Assembly: GCA_934589065.1 (NCBI GenBank)
Contig: CAKTNN010000005.1
Span: 12,831 to 76,830, forward strand
Origin: an uncultured Oscillospiraceae bacterium
GTDB lineage: Bacteria; Bacillota; Clostridia; Oscillospirales; Oscillospiraceae
DNA: 64,000 nucleotides
Direction: 5' to 3'
Under the pieces are notes generated by a model that was given only the letters and a program-made list of their open reading frames with translations, had not been told where the DNA came from and ran no database searches. Positions 7,819 to 16,337 of this stretch are shown piece after piece (position 1 is the first letter of the stretch; every line of letters begins with the position of its first letter). The translations under genes were made by a program, and so were the position numbers.

Positions 7819-9546
7819 TTGAAAAAAATCATGAAGTATATGCGGGGCTACGAAAAGCAGTGCATTCTGGGCCCGCTATTTAAGCTTCTGGAAGCAACCC
7901 TGGAGCTGCTTGTGCCCCTGGTGGTTGCCAGCATTGTGGATCAGGGCATCGGCATGGCAAATCGCCCCTATATTGTCCGTATGTGCATGGTTATGATCGG
8001 TCTGGGCCTGGTGGGGCTGGCTTGCTCCGTTACGGCCCAGTATTTTGCAGCCAGGGCGGCGGTGGGCTTCTGCACCAGATTGCGCCATGCCCTGCTGGAG
8101 CACGTATTGGGCCTGAGCTATGCCCAGATCGATACCATCGGTACGTCCACACTCATTACCCGGATGACCTCGGATGTCAACCAGGTGCAGAGTGGTGTAA
8201 ACCTGTGCCTTCGGCTGCTGCTGCGGTCGCCCTTTGTGGTGTTCGGCGCTATGATTATGGCCTTTACCATCGATGCCCAGGCGGCGTTGGTATTTGTGGG
8301 GGTCATTCCGGTGCTGTGCGTGATTGTCTTTGGCATTATGCTCATCACCATGCCCAAATATAAGCAGGTTCAGGCGGGGCTGGATCAGGTGACCTCCGCC
8401 ACCCGGCAGAATCTTACCGGCGTGCGGGTGCTGCGGGCCTTCTGCAAGGAAGAAAGCGAAGTGGAGGGCTTCCGGGAGAAAACCCAGGAGCTCACCCGGC
8501 GGCAGCTGCTGGCGGGGAGAATGTCTTCCCTGATGAACCCGGTAACCTATGTGGTGATCAACCTGGCAATCGTAATCCTTGTTAAGGTGGGCGCCGTAAA
8601 GGTAGATGGCGGCGTGCTGACCCAGGGCCTGGTAATTGCGCTGTATAACTATATGTCTCAGATTTTGGTAGAGCTGATTAAGATGGCTGACCTGATCATC
8701 AACATGACCAAGGCCGTTGCCTGTGCCGACCGGATCGGTGCGGTGTTGGATGTGAAAAACGATCAGCCAGAGGGTGCGATTCAGGAGCAGACCCTCCGGG
8801 GCACTGTGGAATTTCAGAATGTCTGCGCCCAGTATGCCGGCGCGGGCGAGCCCGCCTTAACGGATATCAGCTTCCGGGCAGAGCCGGGCCAGACCGTTGG
8901 CATTATTGGCGGCACCGGCTCCGGCAAGACCACCCTGGTCAATTTGATTCCAAGACTCTATGATGCAGCCCAGGGCCAGGTTCTGGTGGACGGAGTGGAC
9001 GTAAAGGAATACGCCACGGAGGTGCTCCGCCGGGAAATCGGTGTTGTGCCCCAGAAGGCGGTCTTGTTCCGGGGAACCATCCGGGAGAATCTGCTGTGGG
9101 GTAACCCCAATGCATCGGAGGATGACCTGTGGCAGGCCCTTCGGGTTGCCCAGGCAGAGGAAGTAGTCAAAGGAAAGTCTCTGCAGCTGGAAGAGCCGGT
9201 GGAGCAGGGTGGCATGAATTTCTCCGGCGGTCAGCGTCAGCGTCTGACCATTGCCAGAGCCCTGGTACGCAAGCCCAGGATCCTGATTCTGGACGACAGC
9301 GCTTCGGCCTTGGATTATGCTACGGATGCCAAGCTCCGCATGGCAATCCGGGCCATGGAGCAAGCCCCTACCACGTTTATTGTGTCCCAGCGGGCGGCTT
9401 CCGTGCGGTTCGCAGATGAAATTCTGGTGCTGGATGACGGCTGTATCGTGGGCAGAGGAACCCACGAGGAGCTGCTGGAGAGCTGCCCGGTTTATCAGGA
9501 AATCTACTATTCCCAGTTCCCCAGGGAGGTGACAGACAATGGCTGA
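7819..9546 (+). CDS. ABC exporter half-transporter with degenerate catalytic site (subunit 1)
   Basis: Fused membrane domain (six helices, about residues 10-310) and nucleotide-binding domain, 575 residues, of the MsbA/multidrug family. The Walker A is GGTGSGKTT (near 365) and the signature FSGGQRQR. Walker B reads ILILDDSASALD, with Asp where the catalytic Glu should be, and the switch His is replaced by Gln in IVSQRAAS. This is the pattern of the degenerate subunit of heterodimeric exporters such as TM287/288 and BmrCD. The start is uncertain: TTG 7819 (chosen, good spacing to GAGGTGAAGG), GTG 7810 or ATG 7831. The next gene overlaps by 8 bp. The substrate is unknown. Confidence 0.88.
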   Translation: MKKIMKYMRGYEKQCILGPLFKLLEATLELLVPLVVASIVDQGIGMANRPYIVRMCMVMIGLGLVGLACSVTAQYFAARAAVGFCTRLRHALLEHVLGLSYAQIDTIGTSTLITRMTSDVNQVQSGVNLCLRLLLRSPFVVFGAMIMAFTIDAQAALVFVGVIPVLCVIVFGIMLITMPKYKQVQAGLDQVTSATRQNLTGVRVLRAFCKEESEVEGFREKTQELTRRQLLAGRMSSLMNPVTYVVINLAIVILVKVGAVKVDGGVLTQGLVIALYNYMSQILVELIKMADLIINMTKAVACADRIGAVLDVKNDQPEGAIQEQTLRGTVEFQNVCAQYAGAGEPALTDISFRAEPGQTVGIIGGTGSGKTTLVNLIPRLYDAAQGQVLVDGVDVKEYATEVLRREIGVVPQKAVLFRGTIRENLLWGNPNASEDDLWQALRVAQAEEVVKGKSLQLEEPVEQGGMNFSGGQRQRLTIARALVRKPRILILDDSASALDYATDAKLRMAIRAMEQAPTTFIVSQRAASVRFADEILVLDDGCIVGRGTHEELLESCPVYQEIYYSQFPREVTDNG

Positions 9547-11284
9547 CGGCAAGCAGAGGAGTACCCTTCAAAAGGTTCTTCACAGAATAAAACCCTATAC
9601 CCCCGGCATTGTGCTGTCATTGCTCAGCGCTGCCGTTTCCGTGGTAATGTCTTTGTATATTCCCGTGCTTATCGGTCGGGCTATCGACTGCATTGTGGAT
9701 GCAGGGCAGGTGGACTTTGCCCGGATGGGGAGTCTCCTTACCCAGGTTGTCCTGTGCGCGGCAGCGGCGGGCCTGGTGCAGTGGGGAATGCGGGAAATCA
9801 ACAACCGCATTACCTTCCAGGTGACCCGGGATATCCGCAACGAGGCCTTTGAACATATTCAGGTGCTGCCCCTGAGCTATCTGGACAGCCACTCCCAGGG
9901 TGACCTGGTCAGCCGGGTCATTACGGATGTGGATACCTTTGCAGACGGCCTTCTAATGGGCTTTACCCAGTTCTTTACGGGGATTATGACCATTTTGGGA
10001 ACGCTGATTATCATGCTGACCATCCATCCCATTATTGCGCTGGTGGTTATTCTGGTAACGCCCCTTTCCCTGGTGGTGGCGGGCTTTATTGCCAAGCGAA
10101 CCTACTCCATGTTTACGCTGCAAAGTGCGACCCGGGGAGAACTGACGGGCCTGATGGACGAGGCCGTAGGCCAGATCAAGGTGGTTCGGGCTTTTGGGCA
10201 CGAGAAGGCCTCCCTTGACCAGTTTGACGAGGTCAACGAGCGGCTGGATAAGGCATCCCTCCAGGCGGTGTTCTTCTCCTCGCTGACGAACCCCTGCACC
10301 CGATTTGTAAATAGTGTGGTGTATGCTCTGGTGGCCCTGACCGGCGCGCTGTTCTGCCTGGCAGGGGGCATTACCGTGGGCAGCCTGACCATCCTGCTGA
10401 ACTATGCCAACCAGTACACCAAGCCCTTTAATGAGATTTCCGGCGTGGTAACGGAGCTGCAAAATGCCCTGGCCTGTGCCGGGCGGGTACTGGATCTTAT
10501 CGAGGCCCCCGCCCGCACCCCGGAGCCTGAGCATCCCGTAAAGCCCCAGGAGGTTCAGGGCAAAGTGAAAATCCGGAATCTTAAGTTCTCTTATACTCCG
10601 GACAGACCCCTGATTGACGACTTCAATCTTTCGGTAGAGCCGGGACAGCGGATTGCCATTGTGGGCCCCACAGGCTGCGGCAAGACCACCTTTATTAACC
10701 TGCTGATGCGCTTCTACGACCCCCAGGGCGGCAGTATTTGCCTGGATGGGGTAAATACCCTGGATATGACCCGGAAGGATTTGCGGCACAGTGTGGGCAT
10801 GGTACTCCAGGATACCTGGCTGAAGGCCGGAACCATCCGGGACAACATCGCCATGGGAAAGCCGGATGCCACCATGGAAGAGATTGTGACGGCTGCCAGG
10901 CAGGCCCACGCCCACAGCTTTATTAAGCGCTTGCCCCAGGGCTACGATACCCAGATCGGAGAATCCGGCGGCTCGCTGTCCCAGGGCCAGAAGCAGCTAT
11001 TGTGCATTGCCCGGGTGATGCTTTGCCTGCCGCCCATGCTCTTCCTGGATGAGGCAACCTCCTCCATCGATACCCGGACGGAAATCCGCATCCAAAAGGC
11101 CTTCGATACTATGATGCAGGGCCGCACCACCTTTATTGTGGCCCACCGCCTGTCCACCATTCGGGAGGCGGATGTGATCCTCGTTATGAAGGACGGGCAC
11201 ATCATTGAGCAGGGCAACCATCAGACCCTCCTGCAAAAGGGCGGCTTCTACGCCAAGCTGTACGAAAGCCAGTTTGCCCACTAA
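9539..11284 (+). CDS. ABC exporter half-transporter with consensus Walker B (subunit 2)
   Basis: Partner of the preceding gene, 581 residues, six-helix membrane domain followed by a nucleotide-binding domain with Walker A GPTGCGKTT, Walker B MLFLDEATSSID with the catalytic Glu, and the switch His in IVAHRLSTI. Its signature is SLSQGQKQL, with Gln for the first Gly of LSGGQ, which pairs with the degenerate site of subunit 1. Across the dimer one ATP site is therefore consensus and one is degenerate, as known for asymmetric exporters. Export of drugs, lipids or peptides is plausible; no regulator or peptide gene is adjacent, and no peptidase domain is seen. Confidence 0.9.
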   Translation: MADGKQRSTLQKVLHRIKPYTPGIVLSLLSAAVSVVMSLYIPVLIGRAIDCIVDAGQVDFARMGSLLTQVVLCAAAAGLVQWGMREINNRITFQVTRDIRNEAFEHIQVLPLSYLDSHSQGDLVSRVITDVDTFADGLLMGFTQFFTGIMTILGTLIIMLTIHPIIALVVILVTPLSLVVAGFIAKRTYSMFTLQSATRGELTGLMDEAVGQIKVVRAFGHEKASLDQFDEVNERLDKASLQAVFFSSLTNPCTRFVNSVVYALVALTGALFCLAGGITVGSLTILLNYANQYTKPFNEISGVVTELQNALACAGRVLDLIEAPARTPEPEHPVKPQEVQGKVKIRNLKFSYTPDRPLIDDFNLSVEPGQRIAIVGPTGCGKTTFINLLMRFYDPQGGSICLDGVNTLDMTRKDLRHSVGMVLQDTWLKAGTIRDNIAMGKPDATMEEIVTAARQAHAHSFIKRLPQGYDTQIGESGGSLSQGQKQLLCIARVMLCLPPMLFLDEATSSIDTRTEIRIQKAFDTMMQGRTTFIVAHRLSTIREADVILVMKDGHIIEQGNHQTLLQKGGFYAKLYESQFAH

Positions 11285-11334
11285 GAAACCCAAAGGGGTT
11301 GCTGCAAAAATCTTTGCGGGCCCGAGTGACTGCT

Positions 11335-11371
11335 GTCATTGCGAACCGGTTTTCAGATCGGTGTGGTGACC
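11335..11371 (+). repeat. Palindromic intergenic repeat, copy 2
   Basis: Starts GTCATTGCGAACCGG and continues to GGTGTGGTGACC. Together with copy 3 in opposite orientation it brackets most of the 389-bp gap between the exporter genes and the kinase-like gene. Confidence 0.65.
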
Positions 11372-11412
11372 GAAGGAAACGCAGTCCCCTTTGATAGAGA
11401 AAACCTAAAAAC

Positions 11413-11451
11413 AAAATCCCAGGCGGTCAATGGTGACTGCCTGGGATTTTT
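11413..11451. terminator. Bidirectional terminator after the ABC exporter
   Basis: AAAATCCCAGGC pairs with GCCTGGGATTTT, and an inner GTCA/TGAC closes the loop; a T-run follows on both strands. It serves the exporter operon and probably also the kinase-like gene on the minus strand. The rest of 11285-11673 holds two repeat copies and a small TTCCG/CGGAA hairpin; no gene is seen. Confidence 0.85.
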
Positions 11452-11578
11452 GCTGGATTTTTGATTGAACCGCCGTGTACTGAAGGGAATACAGCGATAT
11501 GAGTGATTGACCAGGAAACTTTCCACCTACTCAATCGCATTCCGTAATCGGAACGAGAATAGCTCCTTTCAAAGATCT

Positions 11579-11621
11579 GGGGGATTCCAACGCCAGTGTG
11601 GACGCCAACTCGAAATGACAG
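11579..11621 (-). repeat. Palindromic intergenic repeat, copy 3
   Basis: On the minus strand it begins CTGTCATTTCGAG, contains CACACTGGCGT and ends GGAATCCCC. It closely matches copy 4 at 49.36 kb, which has the same first 13 bases and the same CACACTGGCGT core. Confidence 0.7.
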
Positions 11622-11673
11622 TTGTCTTATTTAAGTGCTATCTACTCGGAAACAGCCCATTTTCACTTGGTAG

Positions 11674-14595
11674 TTACGAAATGGTAAAGCTGTTCGTGGC
11701 GACAGGGGAGCCGTTAAAGTAGACGGTTATGGTGTAGTCGCCGGATTCTGTGGGGGCTTTGGGCAAATCCAGTTCGCCCAGCTTGTAGTCACCGTCGAAG
11801 AACAGATCGTACCAGTCAATGGTTTCCTCGGAAACCAGGGTGGGGATGGGTTCGCCATTCTGATCCCGGTAGACGTACATGACCTTGATGTCCTCGTGGT
11901 CTACATAGAACTTAATGGTGGATTCCAGAACCATAGACATCTTGTCTCCGGACTGGAAGGTGGTGGTGTAGTCCTCTTCGCTCAGGTCGTCTGCCAGCCA
12001 ATTGGCCTGGTTAGGCGTCTTCAAAAGCCGGGACTGAATCTTATCGGCGGATAGACCCTGGGTGGAGAAGGCCCCTGCTGCCTTGGTGGTGTAGCTTTGG
12101 CTTCCGTTGAAAATGGAGGTGTCATCCCCCACCTGCACCGTTAGGTGATAGGTGGTGTCGGGAATTCTGGGGGAAATGGAGCACTTGGCCTCGCTGCACT
12201 TGATCACGCTGGAGGTATCGGAATCATTCATGGAGTACATCAGAAGCCAGCCGTCTGCGGGGGCCTGGCCCTCGTAAGTCCAGCTTACATCCAGAGTACC
12301 CTCATCGGATTCCTGAATATCGAAGGAGGCGATGGTAATGGGGTTAGCGGAGATGGTCAGCCGGGTGGGCTCGGTCATACCGGAGGGCGTAACCTCAATG
12401 GTATAGGCCTTGTCGTTGGTGGTCTTCTTAAAGGTGGCGATGGTTCCGGTAACCGTTTGGGTTTCATCGTAGCCATCGGCATAGCAGCGAACCGTCCAGC
12501 TTTCTACGGTGGTATTTGCAGGGCCCTCCCAGCCAACGGTGAGATCTCCGCCCAGACGGGAGATGACCTCCAGGTTGCTGGCGGTGATCAGGCTGACGAC
12601 CTTGAATTTTACGCTGGTCTGACCGCCCAGATTGGCCCCATCGGAGGTGGTCAGGCGGAAGGTGTATTCCTTGCCAACGGTCAGACCCTTCAAAGTTACG
12701 GTATGACCGGTGAAGTTCTGAATGATGTTGTCTTCCCCTTCGCAGGTGGCGGAAATAACCCACTCGGCGGGCTCGTGACCGTTTACCGTCAGGTTCAGCA
12801 GCACATAGCCCTCTTCCTGACCGGATACGGCGGTAAAGCTGACGATCTCGGTCTGGCCCTCGGTGGTAAACACATCGGAAACCTGACCGGTGAGCTTATG
12901 AAGTCCGTCAACGGTTACCAGAATATTGTACAGAGAGTTGGGGGAGAGCTCGGTAAAGCTTGCCTGACCGTTGACCACACTGCTGGTTTTGCTGTTGCCG
13001 TAAACATCGGTGCAGTGGACGGTGAGCAGGCTGTCGGCTACCTGGGTATTTACCTGGACAGTCATCTCGTTCTGTGTGCCGGTGATGGTAATGCCATCCA
13101 CGTTTTGCAGGTAGAAATTGTTGTAGAACCAGTAGGAGAAGAAACCCACGGCACAGGCCAGTACCAGGATGATGAGAATCACCAGGGGGGCTTTGCTGTG
13201 GCGGTTCTTGGTGATGTCCACAGGCTGAACGTTTTCCATGACGGGCTTCTTTACAGGCCGGGGCGTCATGGTGGGATACTTCTGGCGGGGCTTTAGAATA
13301 TCGTTGACCTCACTAAGCTCGCTGTCCAGATCAAATACGGATTCCTCTGCCTGGGGCGGCACCACGGGGAACAGAACATCGGCGTCCTCTTGATGGGTTT
13401 CGGCGGGTTCCGGTGCCACCGCAACTCCGCCGGGGGTGAAGCGCATGGTGGACTGGGAGAGCACGGCCTCCTCCTGATTCACATTTGCCGACGGCTGAGG
13501 AATCTCCATACGGATGGTGGAATCCACGGCAGCGGGCTGAGCCGCCACGGGAATCTCTACGGGAATATCCACAGGCTCCGGGGCTGCTGCGGGCTCCTCC
13601 GGGAGTACCTCGGGTGCAGCCGCTTCCGGTGCGGGCTCCGAGACGGTGGGCTCTGCAGGCTCTTGAGAAACCGTCGGAGCTGCTGCGGGAGCGGGCTCAG
13701 ACAAGGGGGTATCGTTGACAGAAGCGGTTTGCATATAGGCAACCACTGCCTGACCGAATTCCGTGGGAGAGGGCCAGCGGTCTTCCACCTTGGGGGCGCA
13801 GGCCTTCAGGATGATCTTTGCCATTTCCTCGTCTGCCATAGCGGGGGCGGGCAGAGGCTTGGCAGGATCCTCCGGCAAAACCGGCAGGACGCCATTGTTA
13901 AACAGACGGTAGAGAATCATGCCCAGGGCATAGGTGTCCAGAGTGGTGTTCAGGCTGGACATGGGATCCTTCACTTCCGGGGCGGTATATTCGCTGATAA
14001 ACCGTTCCGGCATGGAGCTATAGGCCAGGTACTTCATGGAAACAAAGCCCAGGTCTGCGATTTTAAAGTGGGTTCCGTTCTCTACCATAATGTTAGAGGG
14101 TTTGAGATCGATGTACAGGTATCCGGCCCGGCGGCACAGGGAAAGGGCGGCACACATATCCAGGGCCAGGTTTACGGCCTGCAGGTGGGTAATGGAAGTG
14201 CGGCGGATGGCCTTTTCCAGAGTCCTGCCGTATTTGCTCACCAGATACACCTGGTAGCCTAGCCGACCGGTTTTCATGGGAGCAACCTGCCAGTCCTCAT
14301 AGCTGACAAAGCCCTCCAGCTTTGCCATACTCTTGAGGAACGCAGCCTCGGCAGCGGTGTCGTCTGCCTGCTGGCGGAAATAGTCCAGTGCTGCGGCGGG
14401 GTCGCTATATGCACCTGTTACCAGAAGCGCATCCAGCTGAACCTGGGATGCGGGCATGGACAGGATCTTGACGATATATTTTTGATCAGAATTCTCCTTC
14501 ATTGCCGGGTGACAGCTGACGCCCGGACGCTCGGACATGGGTGAGCCAAGGACAAACCCATCCAGCAGAGGAGAAACCAATGCTTCTTCGGACAT
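11674..14595 (-). CDS. Membrane-bound Ser/Thr kinase-like protein with fibronectin-like ectodomains
   Basis: A 973-residue predicted membrane protein. Residues 1-290 form a protein-kinase-like domain: Lys43 (VAIK position), Glu83 (helix C), catalytic loop YIDLKPSNIM at 161-170 (His-Arg replaced by Tyr-Ile, Asp and Asn kept), DLG at 181-183 in place of DFG, and APE at 205-207. No clear glycine-rich loop is visible. A Pro/Ala/Glu-rich linker (about 290-460) leads to one membrane helix (about 466-488), then several fibronectin III-like beta modules and a separate C-terminal domain. The start was set at 14595 because AAGGAGG lies 8 nt upstream; the open frame extends 100 codons further without support. 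Likely an envelope-sensing kinase or pseudokinase; ligand and targets are unknown. Confidence 0.8.
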   Translation of the reverse strand: MSEEALVSPLLDGFVLGSPMSERPGVSCHPAMKENSDQKYIVKILSMPASQVQLDALLVTGAYSDPAAALDYFRQQADDTAAEAAFLKSMAKLEGFVSYEDWQVAPMKTGRLGYQVYLVSKYGRTLEKAIRRTSITHLQAVNLALDMCAALSLCRRAGYLYIDLKPSNIMVENGTHFKIADLGFVSMKYLAYSSMPERFISEYTAPEVKDPMSSLNTTLDTYALGMILYRLFNNGVLPVLPEDPAKPLPAPAMADEEMAKIILKACAPKVEDRWPSPTEFGQAVVAYMQTASVNDTPLSEPAPAAAPTVSQEPAEPTVSEPAPEAAAPEVLPEEPAAAPEPVDIPVEIPVAAQPAAVDSTIRMEIPQPSANVNQEEAVLSQSTMRFTPGGVAVAPEPAETHQEDADVLFPVVPPQAEESVFDLDSELSEVNDILKPRQKYPTMTPRPVKKPVMENVQPVDITKNRHSKAPLVILIILVLACAVGFFSYWFYNNFYLQNVDGITITGTQNEMTVQVNTQVADSLLTVHCTDVYGNSKTSSVVNGQASFTELSPNSLYNILVTVDGLHKLTGQVSDVFTTEGQTEIVSFTAVSGQEEGYVLLNLTVNGHEPAEWVISATCEGEDNIIQNFTGHTVTLKGLTVGKEYTFRLTTSDGANLGGQTSVKFKVVSLITASNLEVISRLGGDLTVGWEGPANTTVESWTVRCYADGYDETQTVTGTIATFKKTTNDKAYTIEVTPSGMTEPTRLTISANPITIASFDIQESDEGTLDVSWTYEGQAPADGWLLMYSMNDSDTSSVIKCSEAKCSISPRIPDTTYHLTVQVGDDTSIFNGSQSYTTKAAGAFSTQGLSADKIQSRLLKTPNQANWLADDLSEEDYTTTFQSGDKMSMVLESTIKFYVDHEDIKVMYVYRDQNGEPIPTLVSEETIDWYDLFFDGDYKLGELDLPKAPTESGDYTITVYFNGSPVATNSFTIS

Positions 14596-14619
14596 TTTAA
14601 TCGCCTCCTTGACCCACAT

Positions 14620-14648
14620 ATCATAAAATAAAATGCCCAAAAAATCAA
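14620..14648 (-). promoter_or_regulatory. Promoter of the kinase-like gene
   Basis: Minus strand TTGATT, 17 bp, TATGAT, about 25 bp before the start codon. It lies in the 312-bp divergent intergenic region, which otherwise holds only the opposing promoter and AT-rich sequence. Confidence 0.7.
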
Positions 14649-14805
14649 CACTTTTATTATGAGAAACTCCAAAAAGCTGTTTTTCGACGAAAAATTGAAG
14701 GCCGCCCGGTCTGTTTCCGGGGAAGGGCGTGCCTCTTTTTGGGGGAAAAGGAAAATTTGAAAAGCCCGGGCGAAATTTTCCACAGTGATTTTTCACGGTT
14801 TCCCC

Positions 14806-14834
14806 TTGTATTCTGCAAAGAAAGGTGTTATAAT
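14806..14834 (+). promoter_or_regulatory. Promoter of the zinc-ribbon/Ig-like protein gene
   Basis: TTGTAT, 17 bp, TATAAT with an extended TG. The leader is about 67 nt. Confidence 0.78.
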
Positions 14835-14907
14835 TCGACAATAATAGAGAGAATATATCTGTGGGTGGCTCAAAAAGATGAATCATCCATGGCAAGGAGG
14901 ATTTTCC

Positions 14908-15957
14908 ATGAACAGGATCACTTGTGAAGTTTGCGGAACTGCGTTCCAGGATACTGCCGCCTGCTGCCCGATTTGCGGCTGGTCACCCAAGGGGGTAGCC
15001 CCTCAGATGGAGGACGATGCAAATGTGGGTGAATTTGACCTGGGGGAAGGGACTGCTGCGGAGCCTGTAAAGAGAGCAGGAGGCGCACCTCAGGGTGGAC
15101 GCCGGATTTTTGACTTTGACGAAGCAAACGGCGGTCGTGCCGTGCAGACGGATACCGAAGAGGATGATACGGCCTACTATGGCGGTCAGCCCGGCGGGGA
15201 GGAGCCCCGGCGGCCCAATACCGCGCTGGTGGTGGTGCTGGTGCTGTTTATTGCCCTGGTGCTGCTGGCAACCGGCGTGCTGGTGGTAAAGTTCCTGCTG
15301 CCCAAGAAGGACAGCGGCAGCGCAGAAACCACCACGCCGACCGTGATTGCGGAGACTGTGGATACCGTGCCTACGGAGGAAGAAACCACCGAGGCGCCCA
15401 CCGTTCCCTGCACCAGCCTGTTTGCACCCAATGTAGAGACCCTGACCGCAGCCGGAGAAATGTGGCGGCTGAACGTTAAGGTCACCCCTGAGGATACAAC
15501 GGATGAAATTACCTACGCTTCCGAAAACGAAGCCGTGGTTACGGTAAGCGCGGACGGAACCCTTACCGCCGTGGCTGACGGTACCACCAATGTGGTTATT
15601 ACCTGCGGCAGCCAGGAAGTCAAGTGCCCGGTTACGGTTGCCATTGAAACCGAGCCTTCTACGGAAGCAACGGAAGCCACCGGGGAAGCTACTGAGGAAG
15701 CAACGGAAGCAACTTCCGGCTCGGATAAGACTCTGAAACTGAAGCGTTCCGATATCACCTTCGGCAGACTGGGCGTGTCCTTTACATTGCAGCTGGATTG
15801 CGACCTGACTCCGGAGGAGGTTACCTGGAGAACCAGCAACTCCGCCATTGCCAACGTGAACAACGGCGTTGTAACCGCCATGGGTCGGGGCGTTGCCAAG
15901 ATTACCGCAAAGTACGGCGACCAGGAGGTTTCCTGCGTCGTCCGCTGCAAGTTCTGA
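14908..15957 (+). CDS. Zinc-ribbon, single-pass membrane protein with Ig-like (BIG2) ectodomains
   Basis: A 349-residue protein of unknown function. The N terminus is a four-Cys zinc ribbon (TCEVCG, then CCPICG). An acidic linker follows, then one membrane helix near residues 105-127 ending in FLLPKK. Outside is a Thr/Glu-rich stalk, a first BIG2-like domain (YASENEAVVTVSADGTLTAV), a TEATEAT-type low-complexity linker and a second BIG2-like domain (WRTSNSAIANVNNGVVTAM). The start at 14908 has AAGGAGG 8 nt upstream; an upstream in-frame ATG at 14878 lacks one. It is divergent from the kinase-like gene and shares its layout of cytoplasmic domain, one helix and beta-rich ectodomain, so they may act together. 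Confidence 0.75.
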   Translation: MNRITCEVCGTAFQDTAACCPICGWSPKGVAPQMEDDANVGEFDLGEGTAAEPVKRAGGAPQGGRRIFDFDEANGGRAVQTDTEEDDTAYYGGQPGGEEPRRPNTALVVVLVLFIALVLLATGVLVVKFLLPKKDSGSAETTTPTVIAETVDTVPTEEETTEAPTVPCTSLFAPNVETLTAAGEMWRLNVKVTPEDTTDEITYASENEAVVTVSADGTLTAVADGTTNVVITCGSQEVKCPVTVAIETEPSTEATEATGEATEEATEATSGSDKTLKLKRSDITFGRLGVSFTLQLDCDLTPEEVTWRTSNSAIANVNNGVVTAMGRGVAKITAKYGDQEVSCVVRCKF

Positions 15958-15974
15958 TAATAGAAAATAACAAG

Positions 15975-16005
15975 CGCCGGTTCCCGCCTTTGGGAACCGG
16001 CGTTT
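15975..16005. terminator. Bidirectional terminator between convergent genes
   Basis: CGCCGGTTCCC pairs with GGGAACCGGCG around a 6-nt loop, followed by TTTCCTT on the plus strand. It separates the Ig-like protein gene from the DUF378 gene. Confidence 0.85.
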
Positions 16006-16007
16006 CC

Positions 16008-16211
16008 TTACTCTGCATCCCGAAATGCTGCTTTTCGGAAGAAAAACGTAATGCACCACAGCCCAGCCAGGCCCACCAGTGTGTAAACAATCCGGCTGAT
16101 TATGCTGGCAGAGCCGCCAAAGAGCCAGGCAACCAGGTCAAAGCGGAAAAGTCCCACAAGTCCCCAGTTGATGCAGCCGATGACGGACAAAATCAGGGCA
16201 ACCATATCCAT
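16008..16211 (-). CDS. DUF378 (YuzA-like) small membrane protein
   Basis: A 67-residue protein with two hydrophobic helices (about 3-30 and 36-58). The sequence LILSVIGCINWGLVGLFRFDLV is the hallmark of DUF378, small inner-membrane proteins of unknown role. The start has GGAGG 8 nt upstream. About 30 nt before the start the minus strand has GCATA, 18 bp, CATACTT, which resembles forespore SigG sites, and no SigA promoter was found, so sporulation control is possible though unproven. It stands alone, between a terminator and the divergent ispE promoter. Confidence 0.85.
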   Translation of the reverse strand: MDMVALILSVIGCINWGLVGLFRFDLVAWLFGGSASIISRIVYTLVGLAGLWCITFFFRKAAFRDAE

Positions 16212-16241
16212 GCTGCTTCCTCCTTATTTTTAGGATATGGG

Positions 16242-16271
16242 AAGTATGCCCCTGCTTTGGGAAATCTATGC
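16242..16271 (-). promoter_or_regulatory. Possible SigG-type promoter of the DUF378 gene
   Basis: GCATA, 18 bp, CATACTT on the minus strand, close to the forespore consensus (-10 CATACTA). The call rests on one match of low information content. Confidence 0.35.
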
Positions 16272-16279
16272 CGGGTGGA

Positions 16280-16308
16280 TTGCTTTTTTTCCTGAAATCC
16301 GGTATAAT
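16280..16308 (+). promoter_or_regulatory. SigA promoter of ispE
   Basis: TTGCTT, 17 bp, TATAAT, with the spacer ending GAAATCCGG. The same 16-bp sequence including the -10 box recurs at the DUF1846 promoter near 59.84 kb. Confidence 0.82.
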
Positions 16309-16337
16309 ACGGAAAAAGAACAAAAAGGAGCATAGTT

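Noticed and set aside
11507..11722. 71-codon plus-strand frame in the gap after the ABC exporter
   Set aside because: It runs through two repeat elements and into the kinase-like gene's 3' end, without a ribosome binding site.
12145..13296. Gly-rich plus-strand frame inside the kinase-like gene
   Set aside because: The opposite strand has the conserved kinase residues, membrane helix and fibronectin-like modules, with a good promoter and Shine-Dalgarno; the plus frame has none.
14596..14895. 100-codon N-terminal extension of the kinase-like protein
   Set aside because: It crosses the gene's own promoter and ribosome binding site and partly the divergent promoter.
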